This document shows positions 7,096 to 15,648 of a DNA stretch of 37,809 bases, piece after piece. The notes under the pieces are model-generated. The model did not search any database. It had not been told where the DNA came from and saw only the letters and a list, made by a program, of their open reading frames with translations. Within the stretch, counting starts at the first letter, position 1. The number at the start of each line of letters is the position of its first letter. Both the position numbers and the translations under genes were made by a program. Source of the DNA: DASUAS01 sp963809795 (GTDB taxonomy: Bacteria > Actinomycetota > Acidimicrobiia > IMCC26256 > DASPTH01); NCBI GenBank assembly GCA_963809795.1, contig CAWELN010000001.1, positions 1-37,809 of the forward strand, written 5' to 3'.

Positions 7096-8184
7096 ATGGC
7101 ATACGAGGTGGGGCTGGCCGAGACAGATGAGCAGAAGGAAGCCGTGTATCGCTTCCGCTATACGGTGTACGTCGAGGAGATGGGCCGCTACCAGGGCAGC
7201 GCCGACCACGCGGGTCGCCGGCTGGTGGAGCCCGAGGACGACCAGAGCTGGATCTTCTACGCCCGCGCCGATGACGGTGAGGTCGTGGGCACCGCCCGGC
7301 TGAGCTGGGGCGGTAACGGCTTCACCGAGCGCCAGATCGAGGAGTACGGCCTCGACCCGTTCCTTGCCGAGCTGCCCCCCGAGCACATCGCGCTCGGTGA
7401 GCGAGTGATGGTCAAGCCCGAGCTTCGGGGCACCGGACTCGTCGAGGAGGTGTTGAGCTGCCGCGACGACACCGGGCTTGCGCACGACGTGCGCATTCAG
7501 TTCAGTGCCTGCGAGCCGCACCTCCTGTCGCTGTACCTCGGTCGTGGACGGCGCACCTACTCCACCAAGAACATCAACACACCTGAGGCGGGATACCTCA
7601 TCCCGCTCGTGGCGTTCCCGCAAGGGCCCGAGGCTCTCCGCGGCGTGGGTGCGCACACCGGCCCGGACGGAATGCCCGACTGCGTCGAGCAGATCCTCGA
7701 CGGCGGAGGCGGCGCGGTGATGAGTCCGCTGATGACCAGCGCCGACGACTACGTGCTGCACCTCCGCGCCGCGATGCACGAGATCGAGGCGCAGAAGATC
7801 TCGGCCTTCCACGCGTTCACCGACGAGGAGGTCGAACGCTGCCTGGCCCGCAGCAACGTGATCGAGTGCGCCAGCGGCGACCACGTGTTGAAGAAGGGCG
7901 GCGCGGCGCGCAACATCTTCGTGGTCCTCGACGGCACGCTCGAGGCGCGAGACGGGGAGCAGGTCGTCGGGGTGATTCGCACCGGCGAGGTGTTCGGCGA
8001 GATGGCCTTCCTGCTCGAGCGCCCGCGGACGCTCGACGTCTACGCCGCCAGCGACCCGGTGCGGGTTCTCAGCCTGAGCGAGAGCACCATCCGCACGATG
8101 GTCGCCGAAGATCCCGCGGTCGCCGCCAAGCTCCTGTTCAACATCTCCAAGATGCTCTGCGTGCGCATCGTGAAGGCGAGTTGA
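7096..8184 (+). CDS. LuxI/FeeM-like acyltransferase fused to a cyclic-nucleotide-binding domain
   Basis: A 362-residue two-domain protein. Residues 1 to about 190 have the GNAT-fold pattern of autoinducer synthases and N-acyl amino acid synthases: EAVYRFRYTVYVEEMGR (the R-Y-x-V-Y-x-E-E signature), then DDGEVVGTARLSW and IALGERVMVKPELRGTGL, with a core strand before the Arg/Gly acyl-CoA loop. Residues about 239-362 form a cNMP-binding domain: DHVLKKGGAARNIFVVLDGTLEA, then GEVFGEMAFLLERPRTLDVYA, which retains the Glu and Arg of the phosphate-binding cassette. No C-terminal DNA-binding domain follows. ATG 7096 is used because homology starts there, although the frame is open from 7027; there is no strong ribosome-binding site. 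Likely a nucleotide-regulated acyltransferase; substrates are not predictable. Confidence 0.8.
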   Translation: MAYEVGLAETDEQKEAVYRFRYTVYVEEMGRYQGSADHAGRRLVEPEDDQSWIFYARADDGEVVGTARLSWGGNGFTERQIEEYGLDPFLAELPPEHIALGERVMVKPELRGTGLVEEVLSCRDDTGLAHDVRIQFSACEPHLLSLYLGRGRRTYSTKNINTPEAGYLIPLVAFPQGPEALRGVGAHTGPDGMPDCVEQILDGGGGAVMSPLMTSADDYVLHLRAAMHEIEAQKISAFHAFTDEEVERCLARSNVIECASGDHVLKKGGAARNIFVVLDGTLEARDGEQVVGVIRTGEVFGEMAFLLERPRTLDVYAASDPVRVLSLSESTIRTMVAEDPAVAAKLLFNISKMLCVRIVKAS

Positions 8185-8235
8185 GCCTCTTCGAAGTCGT
8201 GGTGCGGCGAGCCAGCCGACAATATTGGTCTCGAT

Positions 8236-8829
8236 CTACACGCGTTCGTAGGTGAGGTGCACGGCGTGCCGAGACGGGCGAACGTCGCGTTGCCGGTACA
8301 TCTGACGCGTCCCTGTCTTGAAGAGCGGCGTGCCGCCACCGAGCACCATCGGGGCGAGGTGCAAGCGCAGCTCGTCAACGAGGCCCTGTTCGAGCGCCTG
8401 TCCGATGACGTCGCCGCCGCCCATGATCACGACGCCACCATGGGTCGCGGCGGACCGCGCCTGGTCGATCGCGGTGACCAGATCGCTGACGAACGTGAAG
8501 CGCATCCCCAGTTCGTGTTCCAGCCGGACGTCTCGAGGCGGCGAGTGGGTGACGACGAAGAACGGCGGCGTCCCCGTCTGATCGGCGCCGTACCCCATGT
8601 CCTTGTTCCAACCATCGGGGCCGTTGACGATGTCGAACAACCGCCGTCCCATCACCACGGCACCGCTCTGCGCCGTCGCCTGTTCGAGGATCTCGGTGTC
8701 GACCGCGTCCTGCTGCATGACCCACGCGTGGAGCTCAGGTGCGTCGCCGAGCCCGTGTTGTTCATCGGCGCCCTCCCCCGTCACAAACCCGTCGAGCGAC
8801 ATTGTGATGTCGGCGATCACGTTCGGCAT
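8236..8829 (-). CDS. dihydrofolate reductase/RibD C-terminal family protein
   Basis: A 197-residue NADPH-binding reductase-fold protein (PF01872 type), usually labelled 'dihydrofolate reductase family'. Seen: MPNVIADITMSLDGFVTG at the N-terminus (the S-L-D-G substrate-loop motif), SGAVVMGRRLFDIVNG (strand and helix entering the cofactor site), PPFFVVTHSPP, and GGVVIMGGGDVIGQALEQGLVDELRLHLAPMVLGGGTPLF with the GGG dinucleotide loop and the closing strand. This family is not the true folate reductase; substrates are mostly unknown. GAGGAGG ends 7 bases before ATG 8829. It is divergent from the small HTH gene at 9107, and the shared intergenic segment carries three palindromes, so the HTH protein may control it too. 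Confidence 0.86.
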   Translation of the reverse strand: MPNVIADITMSLDGFVTGEGADEQHGLGDAPELHAWVMQQDAVDTEILEQATAQSGAVVMGRRLFDIVNGPDGWNKDMGYGADQTGTPPFFVVTHSPPRDVRLEHELGMRFTFVSDLVTAIDQARSAATHGGVVIMGGGDVIGQALEQGLVDELRLHLAPMVLGGGTPLFKTGTRQMYRQRDVRPSRHAVHLTYERV

Positions 8830-9033
8830 TGCAGCCTCCTCGCGGCGAAGATCGCAATACAGACCGTCGTACGGCGCCCGACTCATCGCCGCCGAGCAAA
8901 CGGGCTGACCGGAACGGGCCGGAGAATCAGTGGCGCGCTCAACGGTCCGCGCCCGAGTGATGATCCCCAGCGACGTCGTCCGGCACTCCGGATCACGTCC
9001 ACTGATCGACCAATCTGGCCGCGTTCGGGCAGC

Positions 9034-9094
9034 GTCAGGAAGTCTTGACGAGCGCGCCAACGTCAGGTAGACCTGACGGTCAGGAACTCCTGAC
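9034..9094. promoter_or_regulatory. triple palindromic operator, GTCAGG-N4-CCTGAC type
   Basis: Three 16-bp copies of one palindrome lie at 9034-9049 (GTCAGGAAGTCTTGAC), 9062-9077 (GTCAGGTAGACCTGAC) and 9079-9094 (GTCAGGAACTCCTGAC). The last two are perfect in their six-base arms; the first has one mismatch. Start-to-start distances are 28 and 17 bp. The cluster ends 12 bases before ATG 9107 and lies about 205 bases upstream of the divergent ATG 8829. Arrangement and position are those of repressor sites for a dimeric regulator; the HTH protein at 9107 is the obvious candidate by proximity. Confidence 0.75.
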
Positions 9095-9106
9095 GAAAGG
9101 CCTACG

Positions 9107-9499
9107 ATGCTCGACGTGGCACGCGACCGCACACCTCCGCCGACGCTCGATGATCCACCGGAGTGGGTGACCCGACTCGATGGATTCGACCGGTTCCGAG
9201 TTCACCGCAGCGACCAAGGCTGGAGTGCATGGCCCGAGGGCATGGACGAACACGTCGAGCTGCCCGGCGGTACGTGGCGCGTGACCCTGGTCATGCCAGT
9301 CGATCTGACCCTCATCGACGGCAGCGTCGACCCCCTTCTCCTCCTCGTTGCGCTGGCCGACGGTGCCGCGAAGGTCGAGGACAAGATCCAAGAACTCGTC
9401 ACCCACTGCCGCGCCGCAGGGAAGTCGTGGACGCAGATTGGCCAAGCACTCGGGATGACGAAGCAGTCCGCCTGGGAGCGGTTCTCCGGCGAGGACTGA
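9107..9499 (+). CDS. small HTH-containing protein, probable regulator
   Basis: A 130-residue protein in two parts. Residues 1 to about 75 form a strand-rich region (WVTRLDGFDRFRVHRSDQGW, WRVTLVMPVDLTLIDG) that I do not recognise. The C-terminal 45 residues are helical and end in a clear helix-turn-helix: KVEDKIQELVTHCRAAGKSW, then TQIGQALGMTKQSAWERF. That second motif (W-x-x-I-G-x-A-L-G-x-(S/T)-(K/R)-Q-A/S-A-W-x-R-F) is a common actinobacterial small-regulator HTH. Three palindromes stop 12 bases upstream of its ATG, suggesting autoregulation. It starts a unit divergent from the DHFR-like gene. No ligand domain is obvious; the N-terminal part may sense something or dimerise. Confidence 0.72.
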   Translation: MLDVARDRTPPPTLDDPPEWVTRLDGFDRFRVHRSDQGWSAWPEGMDEHVELPGGTWRVTLVMPVDLTLIDGSVDPLLLLVALADGAAKVEDKIQELVTHCRAAGKSWTQIGQALGMTKQSAWERFSGED

Positions 9500-9591
9500 T
9501 CGCGCCGCAACGCATCTCCTACTTTGGATCCCTCGTCGCGGGGAGCGGCGTGTGATCCCGTTCGGCGCGGTGTGAGCAGGAGGAGAGCGCA

Positions 9592-9996
9592 ATGGCGACG
9601 GCGATCGACGTGGTCCGGGCGGCCTTCGCGGCCCTCGATGCGGGTGACATGGCGAGCGCCACGGCCGCATTCGCGCCTTCGCTCGTGTACCGGCTCCACG
9701 GCGAACACCCGCTCGCGGGCGAGTTCGATGGCAAGGCCGCCGCGCTCGGCGCGCTCGCCCGCCTCGCGCAGGCCGGCGGTCCATCCACCACGTTGCGACT
9801 CGCCGACGCGTGGCCGGCAGGCCCTGAGCTGGTCGTCGCGCACCTCGTGCGCCGCGCCGGCGCGGCCGCCGGACCCGTCGAGAGTCACGTCGCCACGATT
9901 CTGCGCGTGGAGGACGGGAGCATCACGGAGATCGTCAGCGTCTCGTCCCGCGCGCTCGACGACTACTGGGCCGAGGCGTCGATCGACGCCGAGTGA
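9592..9996 (+). CDS. SnoaL/NTF2-like protein
   Basis: A 134-residue single-domain protein with the NTF2-like cone fold order: helix IDVVRAAFAALDAGDMASATAAFAPSLVYRLHG, then helix GKAAALGALARLAQAG, strands TTLRLADAWPAGPELVVAHLV, SHVATILRVEDGSITEIVSVS. The N-terminal D-x-G-D and the ILRVEDGSI strand are typical. NTF2-like proteins include isomerases, polyketide cyclases, dehydratases and non-enzymatic binders, so function stays open. AGGAGGAG six bases upstream makes the ATG secure. It stands alone between the HTH gene and the converging molybdenum hydroxylase operon. Confidence 0.8.
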   Translation: MATAIDVVRAAFAALDAGDMASATAAFAPSLVYRLHGEHPLAGEFDGKAAALGALARLAQAGGPSTTLRLADAWPAGPELVVAHLVRRAGAAAGPVESHVATILRVEDGSITEIVSVSSRALDDYWAEASIDAE

Positions 9997-10018
9997 TCGG
10001 GCCGCTCGACGCGCCCGG

Positions 10019-10510
10019 TCAAGCAGTCGCGCGGTCGGCCTGCGCCGCGCCGCGCTCGGCGGCGAGGAGTACGCCTTCGACGATGCTCTGGTAGCCGGTG
10101 CAACGGCAGATGTTTCCCGAGAGCACCTCGCGGATCTCGGCCTCGTCGGGCGACGGGTTCTCCTGGAGGAGCGCGAGCGAGGTCATCACGAAGCCCGGTG
10201 TGCAGAAGCCGCACTGGAACGCGTGGCGCTCGCGCAGTGCCTGCTGCAACGGGTGCAGGTCGTCCGGGTCGCCGAGACCCTCCACGGTGAGCACGTCCTT
10301 GCCCTGCGCCTGCACCGCGAGCATGAGGCACGACCTCACCGCCGCACCCTCGACCAACACCGTGCACGCGCCGCACACCCCGTGCTCGCAGCCGAGGTGG
10401 GTGCCGGTCAGGCCGAGCTTGTCGCGGAGGAAGTCGGCCAGCGTGACCCGCACCTCGGCCGTGGCGCGGCGGCGTTCGCCGTTCACGACGATCTCGATCT
10501 CCTGGGTCAT
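10019..10510 (-). CDS. (2Fe-2S)-binding small subunit of a molybdenum hydroxylase (CoxS-like)
   Basis: A 163-residue electron-transfer subunit holding two [2Fe-2S] clusters. The plant-ferredoxin-type cluster ligands are C41, C46, C49 (CEHGVCGAC) and C61; the second, all-helical domain has C100, C103 (CGFCTPG) and C135, C137 (CRC). All eight Cys are present and spacing is canonical. It accepts electrons from the molybdenum centre and passes them to FAD in the medium subunit. ATG 10510 overlaps the stop of the medium-subunit gene (ATGA), so it is the last gene of an L-M-S operon. The length is normal. The name coxS would imply CO dehydrogenase, which the large subunit does not support. Confidence 0.93.
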   Translation of the reverse strand: MTQEIEIVVNGERRRATAEVRVTLADFLRDKLGLTGTHLGCEHGVCGACTVLVEGAAVRSCLMLAVQAQGKDVLTVEGLGDPDDLHPLQQALRERHAFQCGFCTPGFVMTSLALLQENPSPDEAEIREVLSGNICRCTGYQSIVEGVLLAAERGAAQADRATA

Positions 10511-11382
10511 GACGATCCTCCGGCGCGGCCTGCCGCGGTGGTGAGGGCGCGGCGTACGGCGACGCCGGCCAGATGTCGACGGAACTCGGCCGATCCGTGC
10601 ATGTCGGATGCCGGGTCGAGGTCCTTCGTGGCCTCGGTGGCGGCGGCGGCGACGGTGTCGGCGTCCACGGTCTGGCCGGCGAGGGCGGCCTCGGCGGCAG
10701 CGGCGCGCACGGCGCGGTCGGCGACGCCCATCAACGTGATGCGCGCCTCTCCGATGCGATCGCCGTCGAGCAGCACCATGGCCGCGACGCCGACGAGCGC
10801 GAAGTCGCCGTGCCGGCGGGCGATCTCGTGGAACGCCCAGCCCGCGCCGGCAGGTCCGGACGGAATGCGGACCTCGGTGAGCAGCTCGTCGTCGTCGAGC
10901 GCCGTGGTGAAGTGGGAGACGAAGAACTCGTCGGCCGGCACGACCCGCTCGCCGCGCACGGATCGCACCACCATCTCCGCGCCGGTGGCGACGGCCACCG
11001 CGGGCAGCTCGGCCGAAGCGTCGGCGTGGGCGATCGACCCTCCCATGGTGCCGCGGTTACGGATCGACACGTGACCGATCAGCGGCAGCGCTTCGGCGAG
11101 CACCGGGAGACGCTCGGCCACGAGACTCGAACGCTCGGCGTCGCGCTCGCGTGTGACGGTCCCGAAGCCGACGCCGGTGCCGTCGAGCGCACGGATGCCC
11201 GAGAGCTCGGCGACCTCGTTGATGTCGACGAGCTGTGAGGGGCGGGCCAGGCGCATGGCGAGCAGCGGCACGAGGCTCTGGCCGCCGGCCAGCACCTTCG
11301 CCTCGTCGCCGTGCTCGGCGAGGAGCGCGAGCGCCTCGTCGACGGATCGTGGCGCGTGGTACTCGAACGGTGGGTTCTTCAC
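10507..11382 (-). CDS. FAD-binding medium subunit of a molybdenum hydroxylase (CoxM-like)
   Basis: A 291-residue protein with the FAD-binding fold of xanthine oxidase/CO dehydrogenase medium subunits. Seen: PPFEYHAPRSVDEALALLAEHG at the start, KVLAGGQSLVPLLAMRLARP (first FAD loop, about residues 29-48), and HVSIRNRGTMGGSIAHADAS (second FAD loop, about residues 104-123, with the conserved T-x-G-G-S/N pattern), then a C-terminal CO_deh_flav_C domain with ITLMGVADRAVRAAAAEAAL. The GTG at 11382 is chosen because homology begins there and it overlaps the large-subunit stop (GTGA); an upstream ATG would add disordered sequence inside the large-subunit gene. It takes electrons from the iron-sulfur subunit to FAD and on to an unknown acceptor. 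Confidence 0.9.
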   Translation of the reverse strand: MKNPPFEYHAPRSVDEALALLAEHGDEAKVLAGGQSLVPLLAMRLARPSQLVDINEVAELSGIRALDGTGVGFGTVTRERDAERSSLVAERLPVLAEALPLIGHVSIRNRGTMGGSIAHADASAELPAVAVATGAEMVVRSVRGERVVPADEFFVSHFTTALDDDELLTEVRIPSGPAGAGWAFHEIARRHGDFALVGVAAMVLLDGDRIGEARITLMGVADRAVRAAAAEAALAGQTVDADTVAAAATEATKDLDPASDMHGSAEFRRHLAGVAVRRALTTAAGRAGGSS

Positions 11383-13751
11383 GCCGGCACCACGTCGATG
11401 AGCTCGAGGATCCGCGACGGTGGGAGATGTTGCTCCTGGACGCGCACTCCGAACGGCTGCAGCGCGTCCTCGATCGCGTTCGTGAGACACGCCGGGGCGA
11501 CGATCATCCCGCCTTCGCCGACACCGCGGAAGTTGACGTCCGGATCGGTGAGGATCGTGTCGACGTGATGGATCTCGAAGTTCGGCACGACGGTGGTCGT
11601 CGGCATGAGGTAGTCCATGAACGTCGACGCCAGGTACTGACCGTCGTCCCCGTACGCCGCGTGCTCGAGGAGGACCGCACCGATCGCCTGGGCGACACCG
11701 CCGCGGATCTGGCCCTCCACGATCGCGGGGTTGACCGGCAGCCCGCAGTCCTCGACCACCACGTAGCGGTCGATGCTGACGAGCCCCGTCTCGACGTCGA
11801 CCTCGACCTCGGCCACGTGGGCGCCGCCCGACCAGCCGCTCTGGCCTCCGTCGTACTCGCGGGTCACCACGAGATCGGTGTCGGTTCCCTCCGGCAGTCG
11901 CGCCGGCTCCTCCGCCACGATGCGGGCGAGCTCGCGCAACGGTAGCTGGACCGCGGGTGAACCCTGCACGCTGATCACGCCGTCGTGGATCTCGAGGTCG
12001 GCGGCGCTGGCCTCCATCACGTCCTCGGCCAGAGCGAGGATCCGCTCGCGCAACTCGCGCGATGCGTGCAGCACCACGCCGTTCGCCAACGTCGCCGCAC
12101 GACTACCGCCGGTACCGACGAGCGCGAACGGCGTCACGTCGGTGTCGCCGAACACGACCTTCACGTCTTCGGGCCTGACACCGAGCTCGTCGACCGCGAC
12201 CTGCGTCAGCGTCGTCTCGTGGCTCTGTCCGTGGGGCTGCTGGCGGGTGACGATGCGGACGCTGCCGTCGTCCTCCAGGGAGACGTGGGCTGACTCCTTG
12301 CCCATGATCATCGCGCCCATGTCCTCCTGGCCGGGGGCCCTCGGCCCCGGCGCGGCCTCGAGGTACGCGGCGATGCCGATGCCCAGGTACCGGCCCTCGC
12401 GCCTGGCGTCAGCCTGGCGTCGCCGGAAGCCCGACCAGTCGACGATGCGCGCCGCCTCCTCGATCTGCTCCTGGGTGGTGACGGCGAGGAACGGCTGACC
12501 GGTGAGCATGGCGAGCGGCGGTTCGTCCCGCTGGACGTAGTTGCGGCGACGGACGTCGAGCGGATCGAGGTCGAGCTCCCGCGCGATGGTGTCGAGGAGG
12601 CGCTCGCGGAGGAAGTCACCGGTCGCCCACGGGCCCCGGTACGACACGTAGGTCGCCTTGTTGCTGAACACCGCGAGGTGCTGCGCGGCGATGCCCTCGA
12701 TGCGGGTCGGGCCCTGGAACGCGCCGCTCAGGGAGCCGACGAAGATCGCACCGTTGAACGGATCGCATCCGTAGGCGCCCAGGTTGAGCTTGGCGTCGAT
12801 GCGCACGCCGAGCAGCACGCCGTCGGCCGTGACCGCGGCCTCGATGTCGGCACCTTCCTCGCGCGCCTGCCCGCCGACGGCGAGATGCTCGAGCCGATCC
12901 TCGATCCACTTGACCGGGCGACCGAGATCGATCGACGCCGCGATCACGGCGACCTCGTCACGCTGCACCCCGTTCTTCAGGCCGAACCCGCCCCCGACGT
13001 CGTCGGCGAGCACGCGGATCTTCTCCATCGGCACGTCGATCTGGCCGGGGAGGAGGATCCGGATCATGTGCGGTGACTGGGTCGACGAGTGGATGGTCAG
13101 CTGCTCGGCGGCGCGGTCGTACGACGCGATGAGGCCGCGGGTCTCCATGGGGACGGGCTGGTGGCGGTGCACCCAGATGCTCGCCTGCACCACGCGGTCG
13201 GCTTTCGCGAACGCGCCGTCGACGTCGCCCACCGTCATCTCGCTCCGGAAGGCGACGTTGTCGTCGAGCTCGTCGAACAGCGGCGGCTTCGAGTCGTCGA
13301 GGGCGTCGGCGTAGCTGACCACCGGGTCGAGCCAGTCGATGTCCTCTTCGATCAGCTCGAGCGCGTCCTCGGCGATGTAGCGGTCATCGGCCACGACCAG
13401 CGCGATCGGGTCGCCGACGTAGCGCACCTTGTCGGTGGCGAGGGCGAAGACCGCCGGCGCGTGGAGCCCGGGCATGAGGTGCATGCCGATCGCGGCGCCG
13501 GGTGCCGCGGCGTGGGTGAGCCGGGCGATGTCCTCGCCCGTGTAGACGGCGACGACACCCGGCAGCTCCCGCGCCGCCGACACGTCGACCGACACCAACC
13601 GCCCGTGCGGCACGGTGCTGCGCTTGAACGCCGCATGCAGCATGCCGGGGAGCGTGATGTCGTCGATGTAACGCCCCCGCCCGGTGAGGATGCGCGGATC
13701 CTCGACCCGAAGGACTCTCGCGCCGATGGCCCGAGCTCCGACCTCCACCAT
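11379..13751 (-). CDS. molybdopterin-binding large subunit, xanthine dehydrogenase/CoxL family (non-form-I)
   Basis: A 790-residue catalytic subunit of the molybdenum hydroxylase family. Residues about 14-145 are the a/b-hammerhead domain (RVEDPRILTGRGRYIDDI). Molybdopterin-contacting motifs are VGGGFGLKNG (252-261) and the QPHGQSHETTLTQVA segment (505-519). The base-catalyst motif is present: GVGEGGM with Glu746. The active-site loop that reads AYRCSFR in true CO dehydrogenase and AYRGAGR in form II is SYRGPWA (370-376), so the copper-binding Cys is absent. The reaction is therefore more likely hydroxylation of an organic compound, by inference. It is the first gene of an L-M-S operon with four-base overlaps, and lies 63 bases downstream of copC-copD in the same direction. 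Confidence 0.92.
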   Translation of the reverse strand: MVEVGARAIGARVLRVEDPRILTGRGRYIDDITLPGMLHAAFKRSTVPHGRLVSVDVSAARELPGVVAVYTGEDIARLTHAAAPGAAIGMHLMPGLHAPAVFALATDKVRYVGDPIALVVADDRYIAEDALELIEEDIDWLDPVVSYADALDDSKPPLFDELDDNVAFRSEMTVGDVDGAFAKADRVVQASIWVHRHQPVPMETRGLIASYDRAAEQLTIHSSTQSPHMIRILLPGQIDVPMEKIRVLADDVGGGFGLKNGVQRDEVAVIAASIDLGRPVKWIEDRLEHLAVGGQAREEGADIEAAVTADGVLLGVRIDAKLNLGAYGCDPFNGAIFVGSLSGAFQGPTRIEGIAAQHLAVFSNKATYVSYRGPWATGDFLRERLLDTIARELDLDPLDVRRRNYVQRDEPPLAMLTGQPFLAVTTQEQIEEAARIVDWSGFRRRQADARREGRYLGIGIAAYLEAAPGPRAPGQEDMGAMIMGKESAHVSLEDDGSVRIVTRQQPHGQSHETTLTQVAVDELGVRPEDVKVVFGDTDVTPFALVGTGGSRAATLANGVVLHASRELRERILALAEDVMEASAADLEIHDGVISVQGSPAVQLPLRELARIVAEEPARLPEGTDTDLVVTREYDGGQSGWSGGAHVAEVEVDVETGLVSIDRYVVVEDCGLPVNPAIVEGQIRGGVAQAIGAVLLEHAAYGDDGQYLASTFMDYLMPTTTVVPNFEIHHVDTILTDPDVNFRGVGEGGMIVAPACLTNAIEDALQPFGVRVQEQHLPPSRILELIDVVPA

Positions 13752-13814
13752 TGCCCACCTCTCCCGCGTTCCGTCCTCGATCCGGAGGCAGCACTGTATG
13801 CCCGGTGAGCCGCG

Positions 13815-15626
13815 CTACCGGATGTCGACGGTTCCGACGACGGTGGCTTCGTCGATGGGGGTCATGAGCGCGCGGGCGGTGACGCGCCATTGGCCGGCGA
13901 GGGGGATGGTGACGCCGGTGGCGATGTAGTGGCCCGGCCCGGCAGGGATGACCGGGATGTCGAGCGGCGCGATGCCTTTCGAGGGCTGGTCGAGCGTCAG
14001 TTTCAAGCCGAGTGGGGTGATCAGCGCGCCGGACGGGAGGAGCGTGTTGATGTGGATGTCATTGGCGCCGACGGTTCCCGGGGCGAAGGTGAGATCGACC
14101 CAGATCTTGTCGGACTTCAGCGTCACGCCCGTCGAGCCGCCGGAGAAGGCGAGGGTCTTGAGCGCGGTACGTCCGGGTTGTGCGTTCACCAGCAGCGCGG
14201 AGACGGCGAGGATGGCGACGGCGAGCACGACTTCGAAGCCGACCATGCGGCGCAGCGTGCGCCGTTCGTAGTCGTCGTCGAACATCTCGTCCGGATCGTC
14301 GTCCGCGACGCCAGGGCGCGTCGGAAGCTCGGATGCGTAGTCGTCGGCGCCGCCGGACACGACGGGGATCAGCTCCGCGTCAGGGATCGGCGTACCGAAC
14401 AGGTACTGGGTGATGGCTCGGGTGCGGGTGGCGACGATGAGGAGCACCGCGAAGATGGCGAGCTTGATGATGAGGAGTTGGCCGAAGTCGGTCTGTCGGA
14501 AGGCTTCGAGACCGCCGACTTGTCGCCAGGTCTGGTAGGCACCGGTGACGATGAGCGCGCAGACGCAGGTGAGCGCGACCCGGGAGAAGCGCGGCACGAT
14601 GTGGTCCAGTTCGTCGAGGTCGCACTGCGCGAGCGCAGCGACTGCGAGGACGACGAGGCCTCCGACCCACAGCGACATGGCACTGAGATGAAGCCAGTCG
14701 CTGACGAGCGACAGGGGGACGAAGCTGCCGACGTCAGCGTGGCCGGCGAGGCTCACCGTGAGCAGTACGCCGGCGGCGAGCGCGCCCGCCGCCGCGCGCC
14801 ACTGTGTCGAACGACCAGGGGAAGTCGCGCCGTCGCGAACGCGTAGCAGTGTGCGGAGCAGCGGGAACGCGAGGGCGAGCAGCAGGAGTCGCACGACGAG
14901 GACGTGACCGAAGTGCGTGTCGAGGACGTCACCGATCACGCTCGGTTTCCATACCGCACTGAGTCCGAGTCCGCCGCCGTAGGGGCCTTCGAGCAGGAAC
15001 GATGCCAGCGTCGCGACGACGAGCACGGTCCAGCCGGTCCAGACGAGCATCCGGACGCGGCGTGACCTCACACCGCTCGGCCAGATCAGGACGACGAAGG
15101 CGACACTGCCGATCAGCAATGGCAATGCGGCGAAGACGAGCCAGCGCGCAACGCCATAGACGACGCCGACGGCCTTGCTCCCACCGGTCTTGCTCAGCAG
15201 GTTGCCGGCGAGCGCTTGCACCGCGGGCGCGGTCGCGTTCGCGCCGGTACCCACCTGGAACGTGAACGAGCCCTGCACCGGGTGCGAGTCAGCGGAGATG
15301 ACACGCCAGGTCACGACGTATGCCCCTCCGGGTAACGTGCTCCGGACCGGGACCGCGACCACTTGTGCCGAGGGCTTGGTCGTCGCGCCGGTGTCGATGC
15401 GTCGCCCGCGGCTGTCGTAGAGGCGCACCGCTCCGAGTGAGGCTTCGACCTGCTCGTCGAAGCGCAGGCTGACTTCGCGTGGTGACTTGAGGAGGACCTG
15501 CCCCGCCGTCGGCGAGGACTGGAGGAGAACGGCGTGCGCGAACACCGGCGTGGCGCTCGCGATGATGATCGCCGCCACCGCGCCAAAGACGAACACGATG
15601 CGTCTGACGAGGCGCGCTCGGTGCAT
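13815..15626 (-). CDS. CopC-CopD fusion, copper-handling membrane protein
   Basis: A 603-residue fusion. A signal peptide (residues 1-30, ending VFA) exposes His31 as the mature N-terminus of a CopC domain (31 to about 125: HAVLLQSSP, SLRFDEQVEASLGAVRLYD, VISADSHPVQGSFTF); His31, Asp113 and His115 are the expected Cu(II) ligands. Then comes a CopD region of about eight membrane helices with WLHLSAMSLWVGGLVVLA and TGAYQTWRQVGG. After a cytoplasmic acidic loop (DDDPDEMFDDDYERR) and one more helix, an exported C-terminal domain follows (about 490-603) that resembles the FixH/YtkA-type domain seen at the end of YcnJ proteins. Probable role is copper acquisition. It sits 22 bases after ycnI, as in the ycnI-ycnJ pairing of Bacillus. 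GGGAGG precedes the ATG. Confidence 0.9.
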   Translation of the reverse strand: MHRARLVRRIVFVFGAVAAIIIASATPVFAHAVLLQSSPTAGQVLLKSPREVSLRFDEQVEASLGAVRLYDSRGRRIDTGATTKPSAQVVAVPVRSTLPGGAYVVTWRVISADSHPVQGSFTFQVGTGANATAPAVQALAGNLLSKTGGSKAVGVVYGVARWLVFAALPLLIGSVAFVVLIWPSGVRSRRVRMLVWTGWTVLVVATLASFLLEGPYGGGLGLSAVWKPSVIGDVLDTHFGHVLVVRLLLLALAFPLLRTLLRVRDGATSPGRSTQWRAAAGALAAGVLLTVSLAGHADVGSFVPLSLVSDWLHLSAMSLWVGGLVVLAVAALAQCDLDELDHIVPRFSRVALTCVCALIVTGAYQTWRQVGGLEAFRQTDFGQLLIIKLAIFAVLLIVATRTRAITQYLFGTPIPDAELIPVVSGGADDYASELPTRPGVADDDPDEMFDDDYERRTLRRMVGFEVVLAVAILAVSALLVNAQPGRTALKTLAFSGGSTGVTLKSDKIWVDLTFAPGTVGANDIHINTLLPSGALITPLGLKLTLDQPSKGIAPLDIPVIPAGPGHYIATGVTIPLAGQWRVTARALMTPIDEATVVGTVDIR

Positions 15627-15648
15627 GCGCCTCCCTTCTCGCGGCTTG

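Noticed and set aside
10019..13751. Aerobic (form I) CO dehydrogenase
   Set aside because: The large subunit has SYRGPWA in place of AYRCSFR, so the copper-binding Cys is missing; only the general molybdenum-hydroxylase family is supported.
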